A stretch of 64,000 nucleotides of DNA. It comes from Paenibacillus sp. Lineage in GTDB: Bacteria > Bacillota > Bacilli > Paenibacillales > Paenibacillaceae. Below are positions 1 through 9,173 of the stretch, in pieces (within the stretch, counting starts at the first letter, position 1; every line of letters begins with the position of its first letter). The position numbers and the translations under genes are program-made. The stretch is taken from the NCBI GenBank assembly GCA_017512705.1, contig JAFWEX010000152.1, positions 23,927-87,926 on the forward strand, written 5' to 3'. The notes below the pieces were generated by a model. That model saw only the letters and a program-made list of their open reading frames with translations. It was not told the origin of the DNA and searched no databases.

Positions 1-65
1 AAAATTAGTTTTACCTCTAGAAACATAAGCAGTACCTAGAACAGAAAGGAGATTCAAAGCGTCAT

Positions 66-2119
66 ATGATTATATTAAAATTCAAAAAAGTAACTCTCTT
101 TCTCTTGCTACTCAGTCTGTTGTTACCAGCATGGGATATTGGGGTTTCACATGCCGAATCATCAGTCAAGACCCAGTCATACGAAGGCTTAGATGCCATG
201 TTTGTACTCGATGTTAGCTATTCTATGAATGAGACTGACAAAGATCGCATCGCTGAAGAAGTTATACATATGTTTATGGATATGAGTAGTGGGCCCAAGA
301 CCCGATTAGGTTTCGTAGCTTACAACGACAAAATTACATCATCTGTGCCTTTGATGGATATCTCATCTTCTGGCGCTCGCAACAATCTGCGTAACCGTGT
401 TGATGGTTTGCGCCGCTCTGGTTATACAGACCTCGGACTAGGTCTGCGGCGGGGAGCAAGTCTGCTTGAACAATCCCAGACAGACAAACGTAAACCATTC
501 ATGATTTTACTGTCAGACGGAGAAACCGATCTGCGGGGTTCAACAAACAGAACACCTGCTGACTCGGCCAAAGATGTGGACAAGGTCATAGAAATGGCAC
601 AAAAAGCTGGTTACCCCATATATACAGTGGGACTAAATCGCGACGGCACAGTGAACCCTGCAGAACTGGAGCGGATCGCCCAAGAGACGGGTGGTTCTTC
701 CTTTATCACCGGTAGCGCAGACGATCTGCCCGAGATTTTCAATCGTATCTTCGCAGATCAGATTCAATCCGTTCTTGTATCTGTCGCGGCTGTGACTGCA
801 ACGGGAGCCATGCAAGAAGTTACCGTTGATATTCCTAACTCCAGTATGGCGGATGCCAATATCATCATGCTGTCTGATCATGCGGTGTCGGAAGCGCAGC
901 TCTATTATCAATCGAGCAATGTGAGCTTCATTCGATCTGATAAATATGCTCTAATGAAGATCATTCGTCCGGTCAAGGACAATTCAAACTGAAATTCAAA
1001 GGCCGTAGCGGTGACTTGGTCAAGATCAATCTGCTTGGCAACTACAACGTATCTGCGGTTGCACATATGACAACGGAGAAGCCAGTCAAAGGAAAAAGCA
1101 TCATATTTGACGCATCTCTGTATGATCAGGCTGTGGAGCCTAAACCCATTCAGGACTTGGATGTATACAAAGGTCTGGAAGCGGAACTCATTGTAACTTC
1201 GTCTGATGGAAAAACGGAGCGCATCCCTTTGACCAATACAGGTAGCGGGTTTACGGGAAAATACACGTTTCCCAAGTCAGATCTGTACACATGGGGATTG
1301 CGTATTGATGGGCCCGACTTCTATCGGGAGATTACTCCGGTGGAAGTAGATATTACGAATCAGGCTCCTGTCGCCACTGGAGAGTCCATCGTGTTATCGA
1401 AGGACGATCGCAATACAGATGTCGACCTGAATAAGTACTTCAAAGATGCCAATAACGATCCTTTAACTTACGCCCTTGCCAATTCAGACAGTGAGCGCAA
1501 ACTCGGAGAGACTGTTATTGAAGGCAATACCCTGCGCTGGTCTTCATTACATACCGGTAAATCATCTATTAAGGTGACAGCCACAGATATTGAAGGCGCA
1601 AGTATTACCGCAGACATCTCTGTGGAGATTCATTCTTTACGCGAAAAGGTACTGCTGTATACAGCACTAGGCCTCCTTCTTGCTGGTGGTAGCTTCGCAC
1701 TGTATTGGTTCGTGCTAAAACCCAAGCCAGTCTTCCGCGGAAGACTGGAAGGATACTTTTTGGCCACAGCTAATGGAGAAGACATCCCTGTGACCCATTG
1801 GCCACTTACATCGCTGGATCGCCGGAAGGTAAGTCTCCGTGAACTGTTTGATCGAATGGATATTGGGATCATCGTTCCCGAAGCGGAACGAATCTGGCTG
1901 GAAGCCGGGAAGAAAGAGACGTTATTGGTGCGGCACGATACGAATTGTACGGTCGTCCGAGGCCGAACACCAATAAAGCGCAGACACACGGAAGCGCTAG
2001 AGTATAATGAGAAAATGTATATTACGTTTGATGATGGCGTTACGGAGATTGAAATGCGTTATAAAGCCATCAAACCAAGTACCAATATCTATGTAGGACA
2101 AAAAAGAGAGGCGCAGTGA
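66..2119 (+). pseudogene. VWA-domain membrane protein, split by a frameshift
   Basis: Two abutting reading frames (66-992 and 1016-2119) together encode one protein of about 684 residues. The first half has a signal peptide ending near A30 and a von Willebrand factor A domain with a MIDAS motif D49-x-S51-x-S53, a later conserved Thr and an LSDGE segment. The second half continues with an extracellular beta-rich region, a cadherin/Ig-like stretch (near NDPLTYAL), one membrane helix at about its residues 211-235 and a cytoplasmic beta-domain. The frames join if one G is restored in the CCGG run at 969-972, giving IRPGQGQFKLKFKGR. The second frame has no ribosome binding site of its own, only a TTG. 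The AAAGGAG before 66 supports the first start. It is either a recent pseudogene or a sequencing error. Ligand and function are unknown. Confidence 0.75.
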
Positions 2120-2202
2120 ACTACGTATCCAGTAAGAGGAATGAAATGAAGTTGCCGAATGCTGGTTCTAAGACACACTCTCTCTTTGAATGGATATAGA
2201 GA

Positions 2203-2249
2203 AACAAGCCTGTTCGTCCCCTCTAGGGGTCGGAACAGGCTTGTTTATG
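2203..2249 (+). terminator. Rho-independent terminator after the VWA gene
   Basis: A 12-bp perfect inverted repeat (2204-2215 with 2233-2244, core ACAAGCCTGTTC) with a further GC-rich inner stem is followed by TTTATG. It ends the VWA unit before the endonuclease V promoter. Confidence 0.8.
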
Positions 2250-2296
2250 TTGTGCATACATCTAACTCATAGCAGACTGAATTTGAATTTAATATT

Positions 2297-2305
2297 TGGT
2301 ATAAT
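2297..2305 (+). promoter_or_regulatory. Extended -10 promoter for endonuclease V
   Basis: TGGTATAAT is a perfect extended -10 (TGnTATAAT). It overlaps the upstream in-frame ATG at 2306, so that ATG cannot be the translation start. Transcription should begin near 2312. Confidence 0.6.
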
Positions 2306-2341
2306 GTGTATGTTGCTTATCAACACTTGGAGGAGCTGAGA

Positions 2342-3031
2342 ATGAATACATTGGAACAGCATCGTTGGAATATAAGTGAGTTGGAAGCCGTTAACATACA
2401 ACAGGAATTAGCCCAGAAAGTCATTCAAGAAGATGCATTCAATCAAATTCACTATGTTGCAGGAGTAGACGTTGCTTATAGCAAATCCAATGACAAACTA
2501 ATCGCAGCAATCGTCATCCTGGAATCAGAATCATTGAAATTAGTAGAGTCAGTTATTGTTGAAGATACGGTTCAATTCCCATATATCCCGGGATTATTTT
2601 CGTTTAGAGAGCTTCCTCCTGTAATCAAAGCATTTGAAAAGATAAAGACACCCCCTCAACTAGTGGTTTGCGATGGACAAGGCTTAGCCCACCCTAGACG
2701 ATTTGGTTTAGCTTGTCATTTAGGGGTGCTGTATGATATTCCTACAATTGGATGTGGAAAAACAAAACTATTAGGTAACTATAATGAACCGGAACAACAC
2801 AGAGGAGCTCAGTCGCCTTTAGTGGACAATAACGAGATCATTGGGAGTGTACTGAGAACTCAAAAAAATATTAATCCTATCTTCGTTTCTGTGGGTCATC
2901 GAATCTCTTTATCCACTGCCTGTCATTGGATACTTAAGTTATCTCCCAAATATCGTTTGCCTGAGACGACTCGGCAAGCCGATCAGATCGTGAACAGAAC
3001 TTTATCGCTTCAGAATCCATCTGCTACTTGA
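2342..3031 (+). CDS. nfi: Endonuclease V (deoxyinosine 3' endonuclease)
   Basis: Cuts DNA at the second phosphodiester 3' of deoxyinosine, starting repair of deaminated adenine. The 229-residue product shows the family signature: VAGVDVAYS with catalytic D43, PGLFSFRELP with E90 and CDGQGLAHPRRFGLACHLG with D111, the usual D/E/D metal triad, followed by GCGKTKLLG and a conserved SVGHRISL segment. The start at 2342 is chosen because GGAGGAG lies just upstream and because the longer in-frame start at 2306 sits inside the -10 box. It is monocistronic, bounded by terminators on both sides. Domain content and length match a complete, intact enzyme. Confidence 0.93.
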   Translation: MNTLEQHRWNISELEAVNIQQELAQKVIQEDAFNQIHYVAGVDVAYSKSNDKLIAAIVILESESLKLVESVIVEDTVQFPYIPGLFSFRELPPVIKAFEKIKTPPQLVVCDGQGLAHPRRFGLACHLGVLYDIPTIGCGKTKLLGNYNEPEQHRGAQSPLVDNNEIIGSVLRTQKNINPIFVSVGHRISLSTACHWILKLSPKYRLPETTRQADQIVNRTLSLQNPSAT

Positions 3032-3133
3032 GTTATTACGTGATGTAATCGTTCATGGCAACTTGGATTCTACCATTTATTTTCACAACTCATCTAACTT
3101 CACTTTCCCTCTCCTTCTTCAATTGGAGAACCC

Positions 3134-3178
3134 AAAAAGCTCATTCCTACTTATAGTTCAAGTGGGAATGGGCTTTTG
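3134..3178 (+). terminator. Terminator downstream of endonuclease V
   Basis: AAAGCTCATTCC (3136 onward) pairs with GGAATGGGCTTTT, with one G-T pair, leaving a T-rich 3' side. The rest of 3032-3344 shows no gene. Confidence 0.6.
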
Positions 3179-3344
3179 AACATTTAGTATCCATATACTA
3201 TGATGTAAGAGCACCAGAAAATGATCATAACAAAAAACAGATCAATTATGGTGGTATCTGACCAAAATCGAGCTGCTTCGTGTATCGATATGCCTATACC
3301 AAGTTATCAATCAAATGCTTTGATTTATGAATATATGAGCTATT

Positions 3345-3830
3345 TCATACAACTTTTTTACTGCACCAATCAGAGTTATATGGCATTTGGCTTAATTTTA
3401 ATATATCAGCAGCTGAATAAAACCAATCGGCGTCATCAAACCATAAATAATCCTCTCTATTTTCTTTAAAGTATTCTACTACAAATTTAAATATAAATTC
3501 GTACTCATGATTAATATTTTCAATATCCACTGCCCAGAAATAATTTTTATTTCCAGTCAGCCAAGTGAAGCTATCATACAAATCTTCTCTGGCTTTGTTT
3601 ATATTAAACGTGAAGTATCTAATATTCTCTTCATCTTCAATATGTTTAAATGTAATCTCGTCTACTTCTGATAATGTACCTTCAGCTGAACAAAAACAAC
3701 CATCTTTGTCTAATTTAGTTTTAATGTAGAAGCAATACATCTTAGCTCTTTCAGCTGCTTTTATAAATTGACTAATAGTTTCCTCAGGAGAGTAATTTCC
3801 CATGTTTTTCAAAAAGATAATAGAACTCAC
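3345..3830 (-). CDS. Hypothetical acidic protein, candidate immunity protein
   Basis: A 161-residue protein I do not recognise. It starts with GTG inside a four-base GTGA overlap with the end of the upstream toxin-like fragment, so the two are translationally coupled. It is rich in Asp, Glu, Tyr, Phe and Trp (for example near WFDDADWFY), has no signal peptide or membrane segment, and is clearly more AT-rich than the surrounding genes. Small, acidic, aromatic-rich proteins encoded directly after a toxin C-terminal domain are usually immunity proteins. This is inferred from context and composition, not from a family match. No terminator was identified after it. Confidence 0.55.
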   Translation of the reverse strand: MSSIIFLKNMGNYSPEETISQFIKAAERAKMYCFYIKTKLDKDGCFCSAEGTLSEVDEITFKHIEDEENIRYFTFNINKAREDLYDSFTWLTGNKNYFWAVDIENINHEYEFIFKFVVEYFKENREDYLWFDDADWFYSAADILKLSQMPYNSDWCSKKVV

Positions 3831-4151
3831 TTCATCAAAACCTCTCTTAATTCATCAAGTGAACTTGTGATTTTTATACCTTTATCCTTCATTATTTTTA
3901 CTAAGTAAGCCTGTGTCTTATTCTTGATTGTGACATCTTCGATATAGTATATGATTTCTCTATTATCATAGTTAAAATATTTTTCATTTAATGGATTAGT
4001 TAGCTTATCAATTTGCTTTTCATCCAATGCACTTAAAGATTTCTTCACTTCAAATAAAATCTTTCCTATCCAATATACGTATCTCTGGGTTAAAGTACTT
4101 TGATTTCATGATTGCTTGATACTCAGACTCGTTAAAACGAAACCAGTCATT
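3827..4151 (-). pseudogene. Truncated, frameshifted toxin C-terminal domain (nuclease-like)
   Basis: An open 73-codon frame (3827-4048, GTG start) is preceded in another frame by FNESEYQAIMKSKYFNPEIR and then ILDRKDFI before a TGA at 4050-4052. Removing one T in the run near 4050-4060 joins them as ILDRKDFIEVKKSL. The joined piece has a D...ExK arrangement like PD-(D/E)xK nuclease folds, and is followed by a helix-rich C-terminus ending ELREVLMK. Upstream of 4151 the frame is closed by TAG and no delivery domain is present. It looks like the orphan C-terminal end of a polymorphic toxin left beside its immunity gene. The nuclease assignment is inference. Confidence 0.45.
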
Positions 4152-4428
4152 CTAACATTTTATGTTATTTATGAATCTGCTTGACTTTTTCCAATAACAA
4201 GAAGTACTATACGCTTATACACATGGAATATATTTCAATATAAACAATAAATATCTAATTCAAGTTCGATTATCAGGCTTTATTCTAATATGTAATTCCA
4301 AACTTGCTAGAGCACTCTAGCCTGTAGCTTTCTTCCCTCTTCGTGCTATCCATAGAAACAGAAAATAAGGGAAGAATCATTCTCATAGAGAAAGGAGGAT
4401 CTGAAGGTTTCAATCTGCAAGTTCATCT

Positions 4429-4457
4429 TTGTTACGTAAGCACTTGTATCTTATCTA
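4429..4457 (+). promoter_or_regulatory. Predicted sigma-A-type promoter for the YolA-like gene
   Basis: TTGTTA (4429-4434), a 17-nt spacer and TATCTA (4452-4457) lie about 40 nt before the chosen ATG. The rest of 4152-4428 is AT-rich without a recognisable gene. Confidence 0.4.
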
Positions 4458-4495
4458 CTATCACATTCAAAACAAGAAAGGTGGAATTGATTTTT

Positions 4496-5053
4496 ATGAA
4501 AAAGTGGTTTAGTTTATCTCTAATTCTTGTTCTTGTTTTATCGTTTAATACAGCAGTGTTTGCAGAGGCTCAGACTGCTCAACCCAAACCTTTGACGAAA
4601 GAAGAAGTTCTCAATTCCAAAGCCTTCCTCGAAGCTGTGGAAGCAGCCAAAGCTGAATTTAAAGCGAAGCAGGAAAATGGCGGTCCAGTTTTACATGCGC
4701 CTGCGCCAAAGGTATCTCACATTAATGTGTATGCTGTCGTTTCTCCCAATGGTGGTCAAGAGATTTATGGTTATAACAGCAACCCTCTGTCCACTACCAA
4801 TGATCACGGCGGCAACTGGATTCAGGGCATTACGTTCCAAATCGGTTATGACAGCTCTCACTTTGGCACACTCGCAGGAAATCAAATGACAAACACTTGG
4901 TCCGAGCCTATCGATCTGGACGGTGATCGTATTATAGATGCCTGGGCCTATTCGTGGGTGTATGAAGCACCTACTTCGGGAGGGCAATTCGTAGGAACTG
5001 TTTATTCTATCAATAATGCAGCCAAATGGACTGCCTGGATTAACGTTCGTTAA
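4496..5053 (+). CDS. Secreted YolA-like protein (DUF4879 type)
   Basis: A 185-residue exported protein. MKKWFSLSLILVLVLSFNTA is a classic signal peptide with cleavage expected after VFA at residue 23. The mature part starts with a charged, helical, Pro/Lys-rich stretch and then a beta-rich domain with a DLDGDRIIDAWAYSW segment, which recalls the DLDGDG motif of Bacillus YolA. The start is set by AAAGGTGG upstream of 4496; the frame is open further upstream but no ribosome binding site or signal peptide supports that. The gene stands alone between a promoter and a strong terminator. Family assignment is moderate and from memory of YolA; biochemical function is unknown. Confidence 0.6.
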   Translation: MKKWFSLSLILVLVLSFNTAVFAEAQTAQPKPLTKEEVLNSKAFLEAVEAAKAEFKAKQENGGPVLHAPAPKVSHINVYAVVSPNGGQEIYGYNSNPLSTTNDHGGNWIQGITFQIGYDSSHFGTLAGNQMTNTWSEPIDLDGDRIIDAWAYSWVYEAPTSGGQFVGTVYSINNAAKWTAWINVR

Positions 5054-5084
5054 CTTTTAAAGTCCGACATGCAAGAAAAAATTA

Positions 5085-5137
5085 AAACTGTACCTCGTAG
5101 AGAGACTATAACGTCTTCTTTTCAGGTACAGTTTACT
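5085..5137 (+). terminator. Terminator after the YolA-like gene
   Basis: AAACTGTACCT (5085-5095) pairs perfectly with AGGTACAGTTT (5124-5134), flanked by A and T tracts that would allow function on both strands. Confidence 0.75.
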
Positions 5138-5366
5138 TTACATGATCAATCGAGGTCCAGGTATGTGCTTGTAATAATTCTTTTAAATAAAATACAATCC
5201 ACTGCCAATCTGATCCTCGGGCCCATTGTGATGGCTATAATCTCTTCAGTATTCAAAACTAGGGGAAATGAATCTTCTATTTTTAGTAAAATCCTTTTAG
5301 TATAGGAACCCATAATCGGTATGCTCTATGTAAACATCCTTGTTCCTTCATTAGATACTCATCCAT

Positions 5367-5855
5367 TTACAACAGTTGAATCGAATCGCCCCAATGTCCT
5401 AAATAAAAAGTAATTTTAGATCTAATATGTACCTTTTTCCAATCCTTTTTATCCATCGAGAAGGTTTCCTTGCCAAAAATAGGAGATATAACGTGAATAT
5501 AAAACCGCCCATCATCTTCAACCATTTTAGTGATTACTGCTGTCAGAGGATCTTTGGTTTCTTCTTTGTTAATTGAAACGATATAGAGATACTTCCCCTC
5601 GTTAAGATATCGATAGCTTAGTTCATCCCCATCTCTTAATTTGCCACAGGATGGACTTTCAAACAATTCTATCTTCGTTCTGTTGTGCCCTTTTGATAGA
5701 TCGCGAACCGTTACCTTACATAATGAATCACCCTGTGGTTCAACTGAAACAATGTGACTGGTCGATGATATAGGTATAGGTTTATTCATTGAATACCAAA
5801 CCCAACCTAATGTAGCAGCAATCAAGAAAATACAGATGACAAATCCTTTTTTCAA
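5367..5855 (-). CDS. Membrane-anchored hypothetical protein
   Basis: A protein of about 162 residues starting at the TTG at 5855, which lies 8 nt after a GGAGG. The in-frame ATG at 5876 is less likely because the Shine-Dalgarno sequence would lie inside the coding region. It opens with MKKGFVICIFLIAATLGWVW, a single N-terminal membrane helix or uncleaved signal, followed by an extracytoplasmic domain of about 140 residues with two cysteines (SLCKVT and SPSCGK) that could pair. I do not recognise a family. It is convergent with the YolA-like gene. Confidence 0.65.
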   Translation of the reverse strand: MKKGFVICIFLIAATLGWVWYSMNKPIPISSTSHIVSVEPQGDSLCKVTVRDLSKGHNRTKIELFESPSCGKLRDGDELSYRYLNEGKYLYIVSINKEETKDPLTAVITKMVEDDGRFYIHVISPIFGKETFSMDKKDWKKVHIRSKITFYLGHWGDSIQLL

Positions 5856-6002
5856 AATACATTCCTCCCTCCTCATTGATCCTCATTTGTTACTTTCCAG
5901 CTCTTCTGTACAAAATCGTCCAAGTATAACTATCGACATTTTCCTTTATTTAGATAACAGTGCAGTAGTCCTCCATTGTAGCATTTTACTCTGTAGAGGA
6001 TT

Positions 6003-6037
6003 TAAAAAACAAAAAAGCCGCCAGATGACGACTTTCA
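6003..6037 (-). terminator. Terminator of yaaA
   Basis: On the minus strand AAAGTCG pairs with CGGCTTT around an 8-nt loop and is followed by TTTTTTGTTTTTT. Confidence 0.65.
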
Positions 6038-6087
6038 GATATAACATAAAACGATTCTGGTTCACGTATATATTCATACACCCAAGA

Positions 6088-6840
6088 CTACTTTTCCGCT
6101 GAATAGACAAATACATAAGTACGTTCATCCGATTGTTCTTCCGAGAAAACAAACTCTAATCGATCAAATTTCTTGATCTCCTGCACATCTGTAATCTTAC
6201 GCTCTGCCATATAGCGCACCATCTCACCTCTAGCCATCTTGGCGCGAGTGGCCTTCTCCACCAGCTTCCCATCAACCATTTCTCCGAAGACACAGGTGAT
6301 CAAACGGGTCTCTTCCTTTAGAAAAGGAGTAATGTTCTTACTATATTCTTTGGAGGCCAGATTCAGTATGCAGTTAGTCTCCGCTTGAAGCTGATCGGCC
6401 AGCTTGCTGCCCCAGAACTGATAGAGGGATTTGAATCCCGGACCTTGCAGCTTTCCCTGCATCTCGAGTCGATAGGGAGTTACCCCGTCCAAAGGACGCA
6501 GCATGCCATAAAATCCGGATAATATGCGCAAATGCTGCTCCAGATACGCCAACTCCTCCTGCTGGAAAACCCCAGGCGCCATGTACTGATACTGAATGCC
6601 CTCATAGGCGTAGATGGCTGGTGTGAGGTTAGACTTCACATTCATATGTTGAATCCGCTCCATATTCAATTCGGCGATTGCATCGTTACTTTTCCATAAC
6701 GTTTTGAGCTCATCATAGGATAATTTTTGGAGCACATTCAACAGTTGTTCTGTCTCGTTTATGAATTGAGGTAACTGCGAGCTAGCCATCAGATCGGTAT
6801 CAATTTTCATTTTTTTTGCTGGTGAAACAATTATTCTCAT
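6088..6840 (-). CDS. yaaA: Peroxide stress protein YaaA (DUF328/UPF0246)
   Basis: A cytoplasmic DNA-binding protein that in Escherichia coli limits intracellular iron and oxidative DNA damage during peroxide stress. The 250-residue product begins with the family hallmark MRIIVSPAKKMK and contains YEGIQYQYM, LSGFYGMLRPLDGVTPYRLEM and a C-terminal VFSEEQSDERTYVFV stretch, full length for the family. AAGGATGG precedes the ATG. It is a single-gene unit with its own terminator. No PerR or OxyR operator could be confidently read upstream. Confidence 0.9.
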   Translation of the reverse strand: MRIIVSPAKKMKIDTDLMASSQLPQFINETEQLLNVLQKLSYDELKTLWKSNDAIAELNMERIQHMNVKSNLTPAIYAYEGIQYQYMAPGVFQQEELAYLEQHLRILSGFYGMLRPLDGVTPYRLEMQGKLQGPGFKSLYQFWGSKLADQLQAETNCILNLASKEYSKNITPFLKEETRLITCVFGEMVDGKLVEKATRAKMARGEMVRYMAERKITDVQEIKKFDRLEFVFSEEQSDERTYVFVYSAEK

Positions 6841-6925
6841 CGTGTTAATCCATCCTTAATCTACCGTTGTTTTGTCGTTTATTCATTGTACTGGATTGGA
6901 CAGACGAATCCAATGGTTAGCCCAC

Positions 6926-7222
6926 TTATCTCCCACGATCATTGGGATCAGGCGTTAATTGCACCCATTGCTCTCCCCTATAGGTGTAAACATATTCCTG
7001 TGGATCATCTTTTAATTTTACAACAACAGGATATTTCGGCATTTTACTACGACGAGCGGTGATACTTATAATCGTATGCTCATCTATTCCTTTTTCGGTG
7101 GTTAAATACTCTCTCAGATCATTTTCAAGTTTCCCCATATCACTTTTATATGAGCCGTACCACACAAAACAAGCCATTATCACTATTGTCACTAACAACA
7201 ATGAGACTTTTAGAAATTTCAT
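6926..7222 (-). CDS. Small membrane-anchored protein, DUF3139-like
   Basis: A 98-residue protein with an N-terminal hydrophobic segment (MKFLKVSLLLVTIVIMACFV) followed by a charged helix and a short beta domain (YPVVVKLKDDPQEYVYTYRG). The layout matches the DUF3139 group of small Bacillus and Paenibacillus exported proteins of unknown function. A GGGTGA lies before the ATG. It lies 85 nt upstream of yaaA on the same strand with no obvious terminator between, so the two may be cotranscribed. Confidence 0.65.
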   Translation of the reverse strand: MKFLKVSLLLVTIVIMACFVWYGSYKSDMGKLENDLREYLTTEKGIDEHTIISITARRSKMPKYPVVVKLKDDPQEYVYTYRGEQWVQLTPDPNDRGR

Positions 7223-7406
7223 CTTAGTTCACCCTAGCTTTTTTATCGAATAATTTTCACAAGCAGATTGCCTGCTTTTTGAATAGGCCTTTGCTACCAG
7301 TTGTACTTATAACTTGTCAATATGTTATTACCTGAATTTGAGTCCATATTCTCATGGTCTCGGTACACCGTTTTGCTAAGATAATAATATTCCTACATAA
7401 CTATCT

Positions 7407-8189
7407 ATGTACAAGAGAAAGGGTGCCTCTTCCGTGTATTTTATTCAATTACTGGTCGCTCTTGCAATTTTGGGCGGTTCAGCTAGTTCTAATTATGCAA
7501 CATCTACACAAATGGAAATCAAATCGTTACAACCTCAGACGGCTTCTTCTGATCATATCATGGAGTCCGGTTTGAAGCCTTTCCGAGATGAAAAGTTTTT
7601 TAAAGATCTCGATCCTTTCGAGCAAGCCGCTGAAAACCTTAGGGAGGATTATTCTACCTTTGATTCATGGGACCCATACAATGTCGGGGATACGGGCACG
7701 TTTCTTTATGGCGGACAAGTAAAAGTGTTAAGAACACTTCCTTTGAATCAGAGTATTTCTATAGGACCAATGACTATTCATATGTTGAATGTTCAATTAA
7801 TAGAAGTTAGTGATATTCCGAAGGACACCCAGAAGAACATTTCCATTCTGAATCAGGAGAAGATTGGACCCGATATGACGTATATTAAAATCCTCTACAG
7901 CATCGAAAATACAACCGATCAAAATATCGGGTTTTACGGGTTAAACTCCGTCCATCCGAACATAGGGAAACCCTATTCGGCAGATCGTAATTTCATGAGG
8001 AGGATCTATGGATATCATCAATATGACGGTGTAGTCATGGATGATATAGTCAATGGATATGTATTCACAGAGGATCCTGATCAGCTGGAATCTATTGAAC
8101 TGATTTTTAATAAAATCTATGACTATGACACTGGAGAAACTATCGTAGAGCCAACTTCATTGACTATACCTTTTACAGCCCAGGACTAA
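7407..8189 (+). CDS. Exported hypothetical protein
   Basis: A protein of about 260 residues with a hydrophobic N-terminus (YFIQLLVALAILGGSASS) and a C-terminal beta-rich domain containing an IENTTDQNIGFYG segment, reminiscent of DUF4352/immunoglobulin-like extracytoplasmic domains. The start is uncertain. The ATG at 7407 has no ribosome binding site, while GTG at 7434 is preceded by AGAAAGGG at about 10 nt and puts the hydrophobic segment at the very N-terminus; I consider 7434 at least as likely. The family is not firmly recognised. Confidence 0.6.
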   Translation: MYKRKGASSVYFIQLLVALAILGGSASSNYATSTQMEIKSLQPQTASSDHIMESGLKPFRDEKFFKDLDPFEQAAENLREDYSTFDSWDPYNVGDTGTFLYGGQVKVLRTLPLNQSISIGPMTIHMLNVQLIEVSDIPKDTQKNISILNQEKIGPDMTYIKILYSIENTTDQNIGFYGLNSVHPNIGKPYSADRNFMRRIYGYHQYDGVVMDDIVNGYVFTEDPDQLESIELIFNKIYDYDTGETIVEPTSLTIPFTAQD

Positions 8190-8240
8190 TAAAAACAATT
8201 CCCTTTATGAATATCCTTTCTAGGATCATAGCACATTATG

Positions 8241-8275
8241 AATGAACCCCGGCTAAAGTCAGGGTTCATTTCGTA
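8241..8275. terminator. Bidirectional terminator between convergent genes
   Basis: AATGAACCC (8241-8249) pairs with GGGTTCATT (8262-8270). It sits between the convergent ends at 8189 and 8311 and could serve both. Confidence 0.65.
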
Positions 8276-8310
8276 TATATAGTCTCATTAGAGATAACAT
8301 TTCCGACGAG

Positions 8311-8985
8311 TTATAAAAAACCATTTAATCCTCCGAAAATTTTTCCAATGACATCAAAGTAAATCATGCTAAAAGATAACAGTAGTGCTACAGGGATTAC
8401 AGTTAACATATGTATTTTCTTCCTAGGAACAATCCATAGTAAAGTAATGACCATGAGTAAATAGAATCCCATAAGTATTGGAACCAAATAATAATGCTCA
8501 TGTTCAGGCAAGTAAGCATTCTTTAATGTATATCCTTCTGTTATTAGAACGGCCACCGGAAGCGACAGGATGAAACTTGCTACATATCCATGCCCACGTG
8601 CATACCACATCACAACAGCACATATTGGCGATACGACTGCACAGATGATCCAGAACATCGTTTCGTTCTTGGAGAAAAAATGCAGAAAAAACACAGTGTA
8701 CAGATAATAAAACGTCAGTAGTGATGTGAAAAAGGAGAACACCTTAACGGCCGCCGATCTTGGCGAATAGCTATAAACGGAAATAAGTGTTGCAACAAAA
8801 ATCCAAATGCCTAAACGTCCACCAATTTGATCAAATACGGGATTCACTCCCTGAGTATCTACAAGTTTGGCTGCCAGGCCCATAATCCCTCCAAGAATAA
8901 TCACCCATACCAAAGAATAAGCTTTTCGTCCGTTGCTCACATCGTTCATCGTTCTCATTTTGTTTAATTTATGTTGTATCCCCAT
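8311..8985 (-). CDS. Polytopic membrane protein of unknown function
   Basis: A 224-residue protein with about seven hydrophobic segments separated by very short loops, starting near VWVIILGGIMGLAAKL and ending near LLLSFSMIYFDVIG, with a Lys/Arg-rich cytoplasmic N-terminus. AAGGAG lies 7 nt before the ATG. No catalytic or transport motif is recognisable. It may belong to one of the uncharacterised DUF membrane families. It stands alone between two terminators. Confidence 0.65.
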   Translation of the reverse strand: MGIQHKLNKMRTMNDVSNGRKAYSLVWVIILGGIMGLAAKLVDTQGVNPVFDQIGGRLGIWIFVATLISVYSYSPRSAAVKVFSFFTSLLTFYYLYTVFFLHFFSKNETMFWIICAVVSPICAVVMWYARGHGYVASFILSLPVAVLITEGYTLKNAYLPEHEHYYLVPILMGFYLLMVITLLWIVPRKKIHMLTVIPVALLLSFSMIYFDVIGKIFGGLNGFL

Positions 8986-9098
8986 TTCAAGCTCCTTCCC
9001 CTTAGATTATTGTGAATTTCCGCCCGACTACTAAACCATCCCATAACATTGTATTTTATAAAACAGTCACGATAAGAAAGGCCAAAAGACTTGTATAT

Positions 9099-9146
9099 AA
9101 AAACCTTGGTACACAGCAACTTACACAGTGTAACCAAGGTCTTTTA
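9099..9146 (-). terminator. Terminator of the SleB-like gene
   Basis: ACCTTGGT and ACCAAGGT form an 8-bp stem extended by ACAC/GTGT. On the minus strand it is followed by TTTTTATA. Confidence 0.7.
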
Positions 9147-9173
9147 TCATGAATATATCATACTCTTCTGTCT

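Noticed and set aside
3221-3469. 82-codon plus-strand frame after endonuclease V
   Set aside because: Overlaps the opposite-strand immunity-like gene and has no ribosome binding site or family resemblance.
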